Assembly: GCA_017407835.1 (NCBI GenBank)
Contig: JAFQVV010000041.1
Coordinates: 1 to 64,000, forward strand
Origin: Clostridia bacterium
Lineage (GTDB): Bacteria > Bacillota > Clostridia > Oscillospirales > CAG-272
Direction of reading: 5' to 3'
Length of the DNA: 64,000 bases
Position numbers and translations under genes: made by a program
Shown here: positions 44,320 through 53,658 of the stretch, piece after piece
How positions within the stretch are numbered: position 1 is the stretch's first letter
Layout: each line of letters begins with the position of its first letter
The notes under the pieces: generated by a model
Told to the model about the DNA's origin: nothing
Databases searched by the model: none
Seen by the model: only the letters and a program-made list of their open reading frames with translations

Positions 44320-45117
44320 TCAAATATACTGTGCCGCTGACAAACGAAGCCGTCCCCGTTTGGTTAGCGTACCAATCGAACAAATACGGAAGCGTCCATG
44401 CCCCCGCAGAGAGAGCATATCTCCCTCTCTCACCTCGGCATCGGTGCGCTGCTCGGGTGCGAAATTCAGCTCCACCTCACCCGCGCGGATCATCATCTTT
44501 GCCTTTTCCCGGCTGAGATTGATCAATGCCGCCACCACACAATCAAGACGCGGCGATGCGATGGTATCGCTGATAGGGCGGGTTGCGCGAGGCGGAAGCG
44601 ATATATCATCGGAAGCAAAATTCACTTTAACTTTATCATTGCCGATCCGCTCAAGCGCGGTCAGCAGATAAGCTGCAATTTTATCATCGCAGAACAAAAC
44701 AGCACTGTAATCATCAAGCACAACAATATCGCCCAACACATCTCGCTCAATTCCCAATGCCAGCACCGAGCCGAGATAGTCGCGGTGCGTCAGAGAGCGA
44801 AATCCACTGCCCGCAATATGCAATCGTGTCAGCGCAGCACTCAGCTCCTCGGGGAAATAGGCCACAAGCGTCTCGAGCACATCCAACTCCCCTTCTCCGT
44901 CGACTTCACCGACATAGTCGGGGACAAAAAAGATGCGCCGCCGCTCGGCATCGGGATAGCCTCCCCAAACAAAACGGCGAACACGGCCGCGAACGCTGCG
45001 CGCCTGCATCTGTTCGCGGGGCGTCAGGTATCGCGTAAAGCAAAACTCCCCTCGCTCAGCCAGTGCGTCGAACTCCTCTATCCTGGCGCAAAACAGCGCC
45101 GTCTCTCCCCGTTCCAT
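44320..45117 (-). CDS. ylmH: YlmH-type S4-domain RNA-binding protein
   Basis: A 265-residue protein. A mixed N-terminal region (FTRYLTPREQMQA, GGYPDAERRRIFFVPDY) is followed by an S4 domain near the C-terminus (LSREKAKMMIRAGEVELN ... VREGDMLSLRGHGRFRI). YlmH belongs to a family linked to ribosome rescue and cell division. It overlaps the yggT-like gene by one base and precedes divIVA. Confidence 0.9.
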   Translation of the reverse strand: MERGETALFCARIEEFDALAERGEFCFTRYLTPREQMQARSVRGRVRRFVWGGYPDAERRRIFFVPDYVGEVDGEGELDVLETLVAYFPEELSAALTRLHIAGSGFRSLTHRDYLGSVLALGIERDVLGDIVVLDDYSAVLFCDDKIAAYLLTALERIGNDKVKVNFASDDISLPPRATRPISDTIASPRLDCVVAALINLSREKAKMMIRAGEVELNFAPEQRTDAEVREGDMLSLRGHGRFRICSIGTLTKRGRLRLSAAQYI

Positions 45118-45395
45118 TAACCGAATATATCCAGAAGCATCTGCAAAATCATCAGCAGAATCATGGCAAAGAATGTGGAGAAATCAACAGGAGAATTTTC
45201 AAAAAAAGGAATTCGCTCAAGCAGGGCGCGAACAGGCAAAAGCACCGGTTCAGTGAGCGCATAAACAAATGAAACGATCGGTCCGTCTTCGTCAAGCGGC
45301 AACCATGACAGAATAACGCGCACAAAAAGCGCGATATAAAGAATGGTCAGCAGCAAATCGACAAAAGAGGACAACACATACAAAATTTCGGACAA
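45117..45395 (-). CDS. YggT-family membrane protein (YlmG)
   Basis: A 92-residue membrane protein with two helices (VLSSFVDLLLTILYIALFVRVILSW split around the conserved R-I-L-S-W, and FAMILLMILQMLLDIFG). A PVRALLERIPF-type loop lies between. This is the single YGGT-repeat form found in ylm operons. Exact role unknown; linked to division and osmotic stress in other bacteria. Confidence 0.88.
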   Translation of the reverse strand: MSEILYVLSSFVDLLLTILYIALFVRVILSWLPLDEDGPIVSFVYALTEPVLLPVRALLERIPFFENSPVDFSTFFAMILLMILQMLLDIFG

Positions 45396-45446
45396 GCAGA
45401 TTATCCTTTCTTGGGTAACATGAAAATATGGCGGTTCAAACAGAAA

Positions 45447-45495
45447 AAGTCGGCAGCGGCAAGTGGCATTGACCCAATTCGCGGCTGCCGACTTT
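45447..45495 (-). terminator. Terminator after sepF
   Basis: Stem AAAGTCGGCAGC/GCTGCCGACTTT (12 bp, perfect) with a 25-nt loop, then TTTCTG leftward. The remaining part of the 200-bp gap to the yggT-like start probably holds a promoter, but I see no clear one. Confidence 0.7.
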
Positions 45496-45596
45496 GATCG
45501 GAAGGTAAACCAAACAAAGCTACACCCAAAATTCGAGCGTAACCGACATGTATTACCATGATCCGAGACCGATCATTCTGCCCTCACAGGATTGAC

Positions 45597-46160
45597 TTAC
45601 GCGAGATCGTAATACTCCTCGCCGATATTCTGCTGGGGCTGAGGCTGGGGCTGGGGCTGTTGCTGCTGCTGCGAACGACGCATCTGGTCGCCGCTGATGT
45701 CAACATTATTGGGGGTGATCACATACGCATTGTTTGCAACACGCTTGATCTGACCGTCAATCGAATATGCAACGCCGGTGAGAAAATCGATGAGACGGCG
45801 GGCATTTTCCTTATCGGTTGCCTCAAGATTGAGAACAACGGTACGGTTGTTGAGCAGGTGATCTGCGATCTGGGAAGCATTCTTGAACTCGGTGGGCTTA
45901 ACGACCTTGAGCTCAATTGCAGAGCCGGAGAGTGCCATGCCTGCAGCACTGTTCACCGGTGCGGCAGCAGCCATCTGCTGTCCCATATCACCGTAAGCGG
46001 ACTGCTCGGCGTACATATTCTGATCGGCATAGCCGCCCTGAGGATTCTGCGCGTAGATATCGTCGCTCTCCCCAAAGACGCTGCCGTATGCCTCGTCGGT
46101 ATAGGGATCGTACTGATCCTGATTGGTTACCTTGTTCTTGAGCTTGTCAAACATTCCCAT
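45597..46160 (-). CDS. sepF: Cell division protein SepF
   Basis: A 187-residue protein. The N-terminal amphipathic helix (MGMFDKLKNKV) binds the membrane. A disordered, Gln/Tyr-rich stretch follows, then the SepF domain (IADHLLNNRTVVLNLE, RRLIDFLTGVAYSIDG, YVITPNNVDISG) and a Gln/Pro-rich tail. SepF tethers FtsZ to the membrane. Since ftsA is absent from the dcw cluster, it may be the main FtsZ anchor here; that is inference. Confidence 0.95.
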   Translation of the reverse strand: MGMFDKLKNKVTNQDQYDPYTDEAYGSVFGESDDIYAQNPQGGYADQNMYAEQSAYGDMGQQMAAAAPVNSAAGMALSGSAIELKVVKPTEFKNASQIADHLLNNRTVVLNLEATDKENARRLIDFLTGVAYSIDGQIKRVANNAYVITPNNVDISGDQMRRSQQQQQPQPQPQPQQNIGEEYYDLA

Positions 46161-46237
46161 TGATTATGTCCCTCCGATTTTATGATATCATTCTTTTCTG
46201 AAAAGTATACGCGAAATTTTGGTTTTTCGCCCCGACA

Positions 46238-46945
46238 TTAGGTCTCGTCATGCGAAGCGAAGAGCCGACGGCCCACCCGAACCACGGTTGATCCGGCCGC
46301 AATGGCGGCAGAAAAGCTGTCGCTCATCCCCATGGACAAAACAGGCCTATCTATATTATCTAATTTTTTTTGCCAAATGTCAAGCGTCAAAGACGAAGTT
46401 TCTGCAAAATATTTCAAAAATTCTTCTTTTTTTTCACATTTCGGGGCCATTGTCATGAATCCGCGCAGTTTGAGATGGGGATAAGCACCCAATGCGCGGC
46501 AAAAATCGGCAGCATCTTCGGGCAGAATTCCGCCCTTGCTTTCCTCTCGCCCCGAGTTGATTTCCACCAAAACATCCATCGTCAGATTCCGCCGCGCCGC
46601 TTGACGCTCAATCTCGGCCGCAAGCCGCTCGCTGTCCAGCGAATGGATCATGCACACCTTATCGATGATGTATTTCACTTTATTGGTCTGCAGACTACCG
46701 ATAAAATGCACACGCAGACTGCGCGGCAGCAGCGGCCAGCGCTCCATCAACTGATTGACACGGTTTTCTCCGATATCGGTCAAGCCCAGATGTTGATGCG
46801 CATAGCAGAGCTGTTCGACGGTTGCCGACTTGGCAGCGGCAAGAAGAAGAACCTCGTCTTCCCTGCCCGCCTCACGGCGAGCTGCATCAATTTCCGCACG
46901 CACCTCGGCAAAATTGCACGTCAGATCGGAAACATTCATATTCAA
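46238..46945 (-). CDS. yggS: YggS-family PLP homeostasis protein (PLPBP)
   Basis: A 235-residue alanine-racemase-like TIM barrel protein. The PLP lysine is in LLLAAAKSATVEQL (about 33-36). The conserved IGENRVNQLMERW, VHFIGSLQTNKVKY and LSMGMSDSFSAAIAAGST, then VRVGRRLF, are present. It manages free PLP rather than catalysing a known reaction. It lies upstream of sepF, the usual Firmicutes location. Confidence 0.93.
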   Translation of the reverse strand: MNMNVSDLTCNFAEVRAEIDAARREAGREDEVLLLAAAKSATVEQLCYAHQHLGLTDIGENRVNQLMERWPLLPRSLRVHFIGSLQTNKVKYIIDKVCMIHSLDSERLAAEIERQAARRNLTMDVLVEINSGREESKGGILPEDAADFCRALGAYPHLKLRGFMTMAPKCEKKEEFLKYFAETSSLTLDIWQKKLDNIDRPVLSMGMSDSFSAAIAAGSTVVRVGRRLFASHDET

Positions 46946-46963
46946 GCCTCCTCCTGTGCCAGG

Positions 46964-48223
46964 TCAATTAAGTACTTTTCCATCATACAATTCCTTACCC
47001 GCCGTGATGATCTCTTCATGCAGCTGCAGATAGGGAATCTCATCTCCTTCGGCAGTCAGATCGGATGAGACAATACAATCGCCGTCTCTCTCCAGCAAAA
47101 TTACAATGCGGCGGAATTCCACTCTTCCGCCATGCAGAACATATACCCCCGTTACCCCATCAATGATGCGCACCGCCTCAGCGGGCACACGCAGGCCGGA
47201 CTGCACCTGCCGCTCGATTTTCACATTCTGCACCCGCAGATAGGAAAAGCCGTCGGGCATGGTTGAACAGGAGAAAATAAGCAACGCATCCTCCCTCTCA
47301 ATTTCTGTCACCGCGCGCTCAAGCGTCATGGTCAACTTCATATCATAATTGTACGGAAAGGTGAGACTGTATGTTTTTCCCTCATCAAACCCATCAAGCT
47401 GTGTCCGCGCAATGGGAACGACAAAATACCAAACATAACTGCGGACAAGCTTTCCCACCGCATCGGCGGGCAATGTGCTCGGCTGCGCTTGACACAGTTG
47501 CGCAAAATCATCCAATGTCAGCTTGTCCAGCTGCGCCGGATTGAAAGCTGTTTCATACCCGTCAAGTCCATAAAAAAAATATCCCGACTCGGCAGACGTA
47601 ATCTGCTGCGAGTGACCGTAGAGCCGTGCAGTCAAGCCGGCGCGTTCTGCATTGAGTGTTTCAATGCGGCTGTTATAATTTTTGACTGCTCCCGTAATAA
47701 TTTCCCGCTTATTGAGCTGAACGAGCAGGCTGTCGGTCTCACGTCTGGCATAATCATAGCGCCCCGACATTAAATCACCGCGTATCGCATAAAGCAGCGA
47801 ATCGATGCGTGCATCGGTTGCCGATGTGTCGGATATGACAACACCCTCACTGATATTGCTTGCTTTGAGCAGCGCGATTTCCTCATCGATCGCCATCACA
47901 CGCCGACGAATGCTTCCGTCATCCGCGGTAGCATAAACATTGGCCAGCACCGAGCCGACACCGACACGTTCTCCATCCGCCACGGCATAATCGACCGTTC
48001 CGCTCAGCGAGGAGCGAATGATCGTTTCATTCCGGAAGAGATATCCCTCGAGGAGAAGTGTATCCTGCGCCGATGCCTCTACCGCTGTCTCGGTTCGAAT
48101 CTCGGCAGAAAAGCCGTTGAAGAGGTGATAAACCAGATAAAAGATCAGCAGAATCGACAGCAATGCCGTGCAAATATAAATCAGCACCTGCTTGAGATAA
48201 TCGGTGTCCATGCCGATTTTCAT
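46964..48223 (-). CDS. HlyD-like membrane protein
   Basis: A 419-residue protein. One N-terminal membrane helix (VLIYICTALLSILLIFYLVY, about 13-32) is followed by an extracytoplasmic part with an HlyD/biotinyl-lipoyl-like barrel-sandwich hybrid (SSLSGTVDYAVADGERVGVGSVLANV). A coiled-coil region (about 100-200) and beta-rich C-terminal domains come after. Family members are adaptor subunits of exporters, but no transporter is adjacent. It sits between miaA and yggS. The start could be the later M at residue 5. Confidence 0.75.
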   Translation of the reverse strand: MKIGMDTDYLKQVLIYICTALLSILLIFYLVYHLFNGFSAEIRTETAVEASAQDTLLLEGYLFRNETIIRSSLSGTVDYAVADGERVGVGSVLANVYATADDGSIRRRVMAIDEEIALLKASNISEGVVISDTSATDARIDSLLYAIRGDLMSGRYDYARRETDSLLVQLNKREIITGAVKNYNSRIETLNAERAGLTARLYGHSQQITSAESGYFFYGLDGYETAFNPAQLDKLTLDDFAQLCQAQPSTLPADAVGKLVRSYVWYFVVPIARTQLDGFDEGKTYSLTFPYNYDMKLTMTLERAVTEIEREDALLIFSCSTMPDGFSYLRVQNVKIERQVQSGLRVPAEAVRIIDGVTGVYVLHGGRVEFRRIVILLERDGDCIVSSDLTAEGDEIPYLQLHEEIITAGKELYDGKVLN

Positions 48224-48268
48224 GCAATCTCCTCCCCTCTCGGCTTATTTTTTTATTGTATCATAATT

Positions 48269-49201
48269 TCAGCCGCGGATGAAGAGGTCGGCGGCAATGT
48301 TTACAATCTCTTCAAAATTCCGATCGGCGCAATCGATCCAGCGCACATAGTCTTTGGCGCCGAACCACGTCATCTGGCGTTTGGCATAGCGATGTGTCGA
48401 TATCTTCAGCCGCTCGACCGATTGAGAAAGCGGTTCCTCTCCGCGCAGATACGGCACAAGCTCTTTATAGCCGATGGCCTGTCCTGCCGTTGTCCCCGGT
48501 GCAAGGAAGCCTGCCGCCAGCAGGCGCGCCGTCTCGTCAAGCAGCCCTTCATCAAGCATGGCGTCCACCCGCACATCAATGCGGGCATTCAGCAGTTCAC
48601 GCGGCCAGCGAAGCCCGAGCACGCAGGCATCATAGCGGCAATCACCCTCCACCGACTCTGCATCAAGCTCGCTTTTGGTGCGCCCCGAGGAAATACATAT
48701 TTCCAGGGCACGGAGCACGCGCTTGGTGTTGTTTGGGTGAATTGACGCGGCGGCAGCGGGATCAAGGGCAGCAAGCGCATCGTGCATGACCTGCGCGCCG
48801 ACCTCCTCCAGCTTTGCCGCAAGCGAGGCGCGAAGCGCGGGATCAGGCGGGGGAGCGGCATATGCCGTCGGTCGGAGCAGACTGTCCAGATACAGCCCTG
48901 TTCCGCCGCAGAACACGGGCAATTTGCCGCGCGCGGTGATTTTCCGCACGGCGATTTCTGCCGCCGAGGCAAAATCCGCCGCTGAAAAGGGGACATTGGG
49001 TTCGATCAAATTGAGCAAATGATGGGGAATTTCCGCTTGCTCGGCCGCAGTGGCTTTGGCGGTTCCAATATCCATCCCGCGGTAAACCTGCATCGAATCG
49101 CAGGAAACAATCTCCCCATCCAGTCGTTTGGCAAGGGCGAGAGCAAGCCCGCTCTTGCCGCTCGCCGTCGGCCCGACAATGCAGAGAATTCGTGGTTTCA
49201 T
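48269..49201 (-). CDS. miaA: tRNA dimethylallyltransferase MiaA
   Basis: A 310-residue enzyme adding dimethylallyl to A37 of tRNAs. The P-loop is VGPTASGKSGLA (about 9-20); SCDSMQVYRGMDIGTAK and FCGGTGLYLDSL are family signatures; TRRYAKRQMTWF appears as HRYAKRQMTWF near the C-terminus. ATG 49201 is preferred because GGGGAG lies 6 nt upstream. It follows queA with a 13-bp gap. Confidence 0.96.
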   Translation of the reverse strand: MKPRILCIVGPTASGKSGLALALAKRLDGEIVSCDSMQVYRGMDIGTAKATAAEQAEIPHHLLNLIEPNVPFSAADFASAAEIAVRKITARGKLPVFCGGTGLYLDSLLRPTAYAAPPPDPALRASLAAKLEEVGAQVMHDALAALDPAAAASIHPNNTKRVLRALEICISSGRTKSELDAESVEGDCRYDACVLGLRWPRELLNARIDVRVDAMLDEGLLDETARLLAAGFLAPGTTAGQAIGYKELVPYLRGEEPLSQSVERLKISTHRYAKRQMTWFGAKDYVRWIDCADRNFEEIVNIAADLFIRG

Positions 49202-49214
49202 TTCCATCTCCCCG

Positions 49215-50288
49215 TCATTGAATCAACATCGCATCGCCGAAAGAGAAGAAGCGGTATTTCTCTTCCACCGCGGTGTGATATGCGTCAAGCATTTTCTCGC
49301 GATTGTAAAAAGCGGAAACCAGCATCAGCAGTGTGCTCTCGGGCAGATGAAAATTGGTGATGAGTGCATCCACCGCACGGAAGCGGTAGCCGGGGAAGAT
49401 GAAAATCCCCGTATCCCCCGACATGGCGCGAATCGTGCCGTCCTCATCGGCGACACTTTCCAGCGTGCGGCAGGAGGTAGTCCCCACCGCGATGATGCGC
49501 CCCCCCGCGGCACGGCGGGTATTGATCAGCTCAGCCGTCTCCTCACTGACCGAAAAATATTCGGTGTGCATCACGTGCTCATCAATCCGATCTGCCTTGA
49601 CGGGGCGGAAGGTACCAAGTCCCACGTGCAGCATCACAGGTGCGACCGCAATGCCCTTCTCCTCGATTTTCGCCAACAGCTCGGACGTAAAATGCAGTCC
49701 CGCCGTAGGTGCGGCAGCAGAGCCTTCCTCGCGAGCATAGACGGTCTGATAGCGTGAGTTGTCCCCCAACTGCTCAGTGATGTAGGGAGGCAGCGGCATC
49801 AGCCCGATCTCATGCAAAATTTCATAGATATTCGCATAGCGTTCGCGGTCATAATCAAAGTGAACAATGCGATTGCCCTCTTCCACAATCTCCTCCACCT
49901 CGGCGCTCAGCATGCCGTCACCGAAGGTCATGCGCATCCCCAGCCGTGCCCGCTTTCCCGGGCGAACAAGCGTCTCCCAGCGGTCAAGCCCGCGGCTGCG
50001 CAGGAGCAGCAGCTCAATCGCCGCCTCGGGGCGCCCCTCCGCGTGACCGTAAAGCCGCGCAGGAATAACCTTGGAGTTGTTGACCACCAACGTATCCCCG
50101 GGGTTGAGATAGTCGAGGATATCATAAAAATGCCGATGTGCAATTGAGCCGCCGGCGCGGTCAATAACCATCAGACGGGACTCGTCCCGACGGGCAGCGG
50201 GATGCTGGGCAATCAACTCGGGGGGAAGGTCATAGGAAAAATCTGCGGTACGCAGGTCTGTATGCGGTTTTTCGTTGATGATGGGCAT
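49215..50288 (-). CDS. queA: S-adenosylmethionine:tRNA ribosyltransferase-isomerase QueA
   Basis: A 357-residue enzyme that transfers the ribosyl moiety of SAM to preQ1-tRNA, making epoxyqueuosine. It starts near [23 protein letters not shown]. Motifs include [29 protein letters not shown] and [22 protein letters not shown] precedes ATG 50288. No preQ1 riboswitch was seen upstream. It is the first gene of a leftward run divergent from dapA. Confidence 0.96.
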   Translation of the reverse strand: MPIINEKPHTDLRTADFSYDLPPELIAQHPAARRDESRLMVIDRAGGSIAHRHFYDILDYLNPGDTLVVNNSKVIPARLYGHAEGRPEAAIELLLLRSRGLDRWETLVRPGKRARLGMRMTFGDGMLSAEVEEIVEEGNRIVHFDYDRERYANIYEILHEIGLMPLPPYITEQLGDNSRYQTVYAREEGSAAAPTAGLHFTSELLAKIEEKGIAVAPVMLHVGLGTFRPVKADRIDEHVMHTEYFSVSEETAELINTRRAAGGRIIAVGTTSCRTLESVADEDGTIRAMSGDTGIFIFPGYRFRAVDALITNFHLPESTLLMLVSAFYNREKMLDAYHTAVEEKYRFFSFGDAMLIQ

Positions 50289-50420
50289 AAGTTGTCTCCG
50301 ATATTCTTTGATTTTTCGTATAATGTCGGCAGCTGCGCGCAAAAAGGAACAGGGACAGCGCACGGAGATGAACGAGAATTTATTTTTTGGAAAAATCCCG
50401 CAAAAAATCTGCAAAAAGCA

Positions 50421-50449
50421 TTGACAAGCGACATGCTTTGTGTTACCAT
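50421..50449 (+). promoter_or_regulatory. Promoter of the dapA-dapB unit
   Basis: TTGACA (50421-50426), 17-bp spacer, TACCAT (50444-50449), starting about 30 bp before the lysine riboswitch. Confidence 0.7.
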
Positions 50450-50488
50450 ATCCCTGTACCCATTTTGGGTGCGGCACATATACTTATT

Positions 50489-50654
50489 GATAGAGGCGCG
50501 GATTGTGACTGTGCATCGCCGAGGCTGCTGCGGCCGTTTGAGACGATGTTCGAGCGCAAACCGCCGAAGTGGACTTCCCGCAGCCGGGACATCCGCTGGT
50601 TCGTTCGGTCAACAGCTGACGGACTGTCGTCAATTTATTTGATGGAGAGCTATC
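50489..50654 (+). promoter_or_regulatory. Lysine riboswitch (L box)
   Basis: P1 is GATAG (50489-50493) with CTATC (50650-50654). The conserved 5' core AGAGGCGCG follows P1; CGCCGAAGTGG and the P4/P5 strands GCTG...CAGC and TGACGGACTGTCGTCA are recognisable; GGAGAGCTATC ends the aptamer. These are the sequence hallmarks of the class. The downstream genes are dapA and dapB of the lysine/DAP pathway, as expected. Confidence 0.9.
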
Positions 50655-50716
50655 TGTATTGGTAATGAGTCGCACGGTACATTGCCATTGCCGTGCATCT
50701 ATTATATTACAAGTAC

Positions 50717-50735
50717 AGCTGGTTTTCAACCGGTT
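50717..50735 (+). terminator. Terminator in the lysine riboswitch expression platform
   Basis: AGCTGGTT-TTC-AACCGGTT stem with two G-T pairs followed by TTTTT and ATTTTTT. It lies between the aptamer and dapA and would be formed when lysine binds. Confidence 0.7.
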
Positions 50736-50814
50736 TTTTTATTTTTTCTGCGGTTTTGCCGTTTTTCCGCTCGTCAAACGGTAAATTTTCACCTATCCGA
50801 AAGGAAAATTGACC

Positions 50815-51708
50815 ATGTCTATGACAAAACCTACCATTTTTACGGGCGCGGCAGTTGCCATCGTCACTCCCTTCAAAGCCGGGAAGATTGATTATCCCGC
50901 GTTTGATCGCATCATTGAAGATCAAATCGCACGCGGTACCGATGCCATCGTGGTTGCCGGCACAACGGGAGAAGCCGCTACACTGACACACGAAGAGCAT
51001 TGTGACCTGGTTGCGCATGCCGTCGAAACGGTTGCCGGCCGCCTACCCGTCATTGCGGGTACGGGATCCAACGACACCGACTACGGCATCGAGCTTTCCC
51101 GCGCTGCCTGTGATGCCGGTGCCGATGCGCTTTTGCTGGTGACACCCTACTATAACAAAGCGACCCCCAAGGGTTTGACAAAGAGCTTCCTCGCAACCGC
51201 CGAGGCAACCAACAAACCCATTATTCTCTACAATGTTCCCTCACGCACAGGAGTGAACATCCCCCTCTCGGTATATAAAGAGCTGGCCAAGCACGAGCGC
51301 ATCGTCGCCGTCAAGGAGGCATCGGGCAACATCAGCACCGTTGCCGCCATCGCCGCCGAATGCGGTCGCGATCTGGATATTTACTCGGGCAATGATGACC
51401 AGATCGTACCCATCCTCTCGCTGGGCGGCAAGGGCGTCATCTCGGTGCTCTCCAACGTCATGCCCCGCGAAACCCACGATATCGTCGCCAACTATCTCTC
51501 GGGCAACACCGCACGGGCAGCCGAGATGCAGCTTGATCTGCTTGATCTCATCGATGCCCTCTTCTGCGAAGTCAACCCCGTTCCCGCCAAGACCGCGATG
51601 GCCATGATGGGCTTCTGCACCGAGGAATTCCGTCTGCCCCTTTGCGAGATGGAGGACACCAACCGCGCAAGGCTCACCGCTGCCATGAAGAAGCACGGTT
51701 TGCTCTGA
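50815..51708 (+). CDS. dapA: 4-hydroxy-tetrahydrodipicolinate synthase DapA
   Basis: A 297-residue aldolase-type enzyme condensing pyruvate with aspartate semialdehyde. Motifs: AVAIVTPF near the N-terminus, GTTGEAATLTHEEH, LLVTPYYNK (Tyr of the catalytic triad), NVPSRTGVNI and AVKEASGN with the Schiff-base Lys. ATG 50815 has AAAGGA 9 nt upstream. It is the first gene of the lysine/DAP unit. Confidence 0.97.
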   Translation: MSMTKPTIFTGAAVAIVTPFKAGKIDYPAFDRIIEDQIARGTDAIVVAGTTGEAATLTHEEHCDLVAHAVETVAGRLPVIAGTGSNDTDYGIELSRAACDAGADALLLVTPYYNKATPKGLTKSFLATAEATNKPIILYNVPSRTGVNIPLSVYKELAKHERIVAVKEASGNISTVAAIAAECGRDLDIYSGNDDQIVPILSLGGKGVISVLSNVMPRETHDIVANYLSGNTARAAEMQLDLLDLIDALFCEVNPVPAKTAMAMMGFCTEEFRLPLCEMEDTNRARLTAAMKKHGLL

Positions 51709-51792
51709 TAAAAAACGCAAAATCACCTTTGGCCACAAAAATTTTTTACACAGAAATTCACACAAAAAACTTGCATAAACGAGGACGTATAA

Positions 51793-52548
51793 ATGGCTGA
51801 CATTATTCTCTCCGGCTGTCTGGGACGCATGGGACACGCGGTCTCGGCGGCAGCGCTTGAGCGCGGAGATACCATCGTCGCGGGAATTGATATGCTGGGC
51901 GGCAATGCCCCTTATCCCGTCTACACTGCACCGAAATTGATTCCCGATGACTGCACCGCCGATGTCATCATCGACTTTTCTCACCACACCGCTCTCCCCG
52001 CACTGCTCGATTTTGCCATCGCGCGTCATCTGCCCGTGGTGATTGCCACCACCGGACATACGCCCGACGAAATGGCTGCTATGAAACGGGCATCCGCACG
52101 TATTCCCGTGTTTTTCTCCCGAAATATGTCGCTTGGCATCAATCTGCTCATCGAGCTTTGCCGCCGCGCAGCCTCCACACTGGGCACGGGATTTGACATT
52201 GAAATCATTGAACGCCACCACAACCGCAAGCTGGATGCTCCAAGCGGGACGGCACTGATGATTGCCGATGCCGTGGCAGGTGTCCGTGAGGAAAGTGAAT
52301 ATGTGTACGACCGCCATGCTGTCCGACGCCAGCGCGATCCGCGGGAGATCGGGATTCACGCCGTACGCGGCGGCACCATCGTCGGTGAGCATGAGGTAAT
52401 GTTCGCAGGACGCGATGAAGTACTGACCATCTCACACAGCGCAACCTCCCGGGAGGTTTTCGCCACAGGAGCACTTGCCGCCGCCGCATGGCTGCCGAAC
52501 AAATCGGCGGGTATGTACGCCATGCCCGATATGGTCAGAGAGCTGTAA
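51793..52548 (+). CDS. dapB: 4-hydroxy-tetrahydrodipicolinate reductase DapB
   Basis: A 251-residue NAD(P)H-dependent reductase, the second step of DAP synthesis. The N-terminal Rossmann motif is SGCLGRMGHAV. VIDFSHHTALPALL, TTGHTPDE and the diagnostic ERHHNRKLDAPSGTA follow. It lies 84 bp after dapA; GAGGACG precedes the ATG. The later DAP genes are not in the window. Confidence 0.97.
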   Translation: MADIILSGCLGRMGHAVSAAALERGDTIVAGIDMLGGNAPYPVYTAPKLIPDDCTADVIIDFSHHTALPALLDFAIARHLPVVIATTGHTPDEMAAMKRASARIPVFFSRNMSLGINLLIELCRRAASTLGTGFDIEIIERHHNRKLDAPSGTALMIADAVAGVREESEYVYDRHAVRRQRDPREIGIHAVRGGTIVGEHEVMFAGRDEVLTISHSATSREVFATGALAAAAWLPNKSAGMYAMPDMVREL

Positions 52549-52560
52549 TGCAAATATAAA

Positions 52561-52598
52561 AGGCTTGGTGCCGCGCAGATTTGCGCGGCACCAAGCCT
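52561..52598. terminator. Bidirectional terminator between dapB and the GNAT gene
   Basis: Perfect 17-bp stem AGGCTTGGTGCCGCGCA and its complement around GATT, followed by TTTT rightward and TTTTATA leftward. It serves both convergent genes. Confidence 0.9.
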
Positions 52599-52606
52599 TT
52601 TATGCT

Positions 52607-53161
52607 TTATTCGGGCAGATACTCCACCTGTCGGTAGCCCAACGACCCGATGACCTTGTCCCAGCGGACAGCCATGTCGCTGTCGGGATCGTGCCGGAGC
52701 ACGGGAAGAAAACCTGCATCGAGATACTGCTTGATAGCGGGGAGACGGTGATCGTCGGTGGTGAGCACCGTGTGTGTCACGCCCAACTCCTCGATGTGGG
52801 TCAAGGCGTGGGCCAGCATAGCATGGCCAATCCCCCTCCCCCGACATTCGGGCAAGGAGCCCACCATATGAATATACCCATGCCCTTCGGCGCAGCGCAG
52901 ACCCACAATAGTTGCCACTCGCTTGCCTGAAGGATCGACCACAAAGAACAGATCCTCCGCGGGCTGCAGGTCGCGCCAATGAACAATATAGCGATCAAAT
53001 GCGTCGGCGCTGTTCTCCACCTTGATCAGTCCCTCTGCCACAATGGTCCCCCAATCGGCAATCTCCACCTCACTCTCACCGTAAGGCAGGATGCGGTATC
53101 CTTCGGGCAGAGCATGGGGGATGACCGGAGCAGAAGGACGCAGCATTTTCAACTGTTTCAC
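52607..53161 (-). CDS. GNAT-family N-acetyltransferase
   Basis: A 184-residue acetyltransferase. The acetyl-CoA loop is LPECRGRGIGHAML (about 109-122) after VATIVGLRCAEGHGYIHMVG. LTTDDHRLPAIKQYLDAGF is the typical C-terminal helix-strand. The substrate is unknown. Its start overlaps the nrdR stop by 4 bp, so it is co-translated with nrdR. Confidence 0.88.
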   Translation of the reverse strand: MKQLKMLRPSAPVIPHALPEGYRILPYGESEVEIADWGTIVAEGLIKVENSADAFDRYIVHWRDLQPAEDLFFVVDPSGKRVATIVGLRCAEGHGYIHMVGSLPECRGRGIGHAMLAHALTHIEELGVTHTVLTTDDHRLPAIKQYLDAGFLPVLRHDPDSDMAVRWDKVIGSLGYRQVEYLPE

Positions 53162-53625
53162 GCCTTGGGCCCATCGTCGGTAACAGCCTGTAAGCCGCGA
53201 AGCTCCTCCATGAATGTCTCCACATCCTTGAACTCACGGTAAACAGAAGCGAAGCGTACGTATGCAACCGCGTCGGCCGCCTTAAGCTTCTGCATGGCCA
53301 GCTCGCCGATCTCCTCAGTGGTCACTTCGGGACACAGGGAATTCTGCAGCTCTGTCTCGATTTCTGCCGCAATTTGCTCAGCATTGACGGGGCGTTTTTG
53401 ACATGCTTTCATCAGACCTGCCAGCAGCTTTGAGCGATCAAAAAGCTCCTTTGTTCCGTCTTTTTTGCGGACCAGAACCTGAATCAGGTCAACAACTTCA
53501 AATGTAGTAAACCGCTTGCCGCAGGAAACACACTCACGGCGGCGGCGAATGCTTGAACCATCCTCAATGGGACGGGAATCGACTACCTTGCTCTCGGGAA
53601 AACCGCAGCTGGGACATTTCATCAA
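53158..53625 (-). CDS. nrdR: Ribonucleotide reductase repressor NrdR
   Basis: A 155-residue repressor. A zinc ribbon (CPSCGFPESKV, CVSCGKRFTTFE) precedes an ATP-cone domain (VRKKDGTKELFDRSKLLAGL). NrdR binds ATP/dATP and represses ribonucleotide reductase genes. None of those genes, and no NrdR box, was seen here. AAGGTGCC precedes the ATG. Confidence 0.96.
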   Translation of the reverse strand: MMKCPSCGFPESKVVDSRPIEDGSSIRRRRECVSCGKRFTTFEVVDLIQVLVRKKDGTKELFDRSKLLAGLMKACQKRPVNAEQIAAEIETELQNSLCPEVTTEEIGELAMQKLKAADAVAYVRFASVYREFKDVETFMEELRGLQAVTDDGPKA

Positions 53626-53658
53626 AGGGCACCTTCCTTTGCGGGAGAATATACCTTA

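Noticed and set aside
50289..50420. preQ1 riboswitch before queA
   Set aside because: No preQ1 aptamer consensus could be read on the minus strand; only a short AT-rich leader is present.
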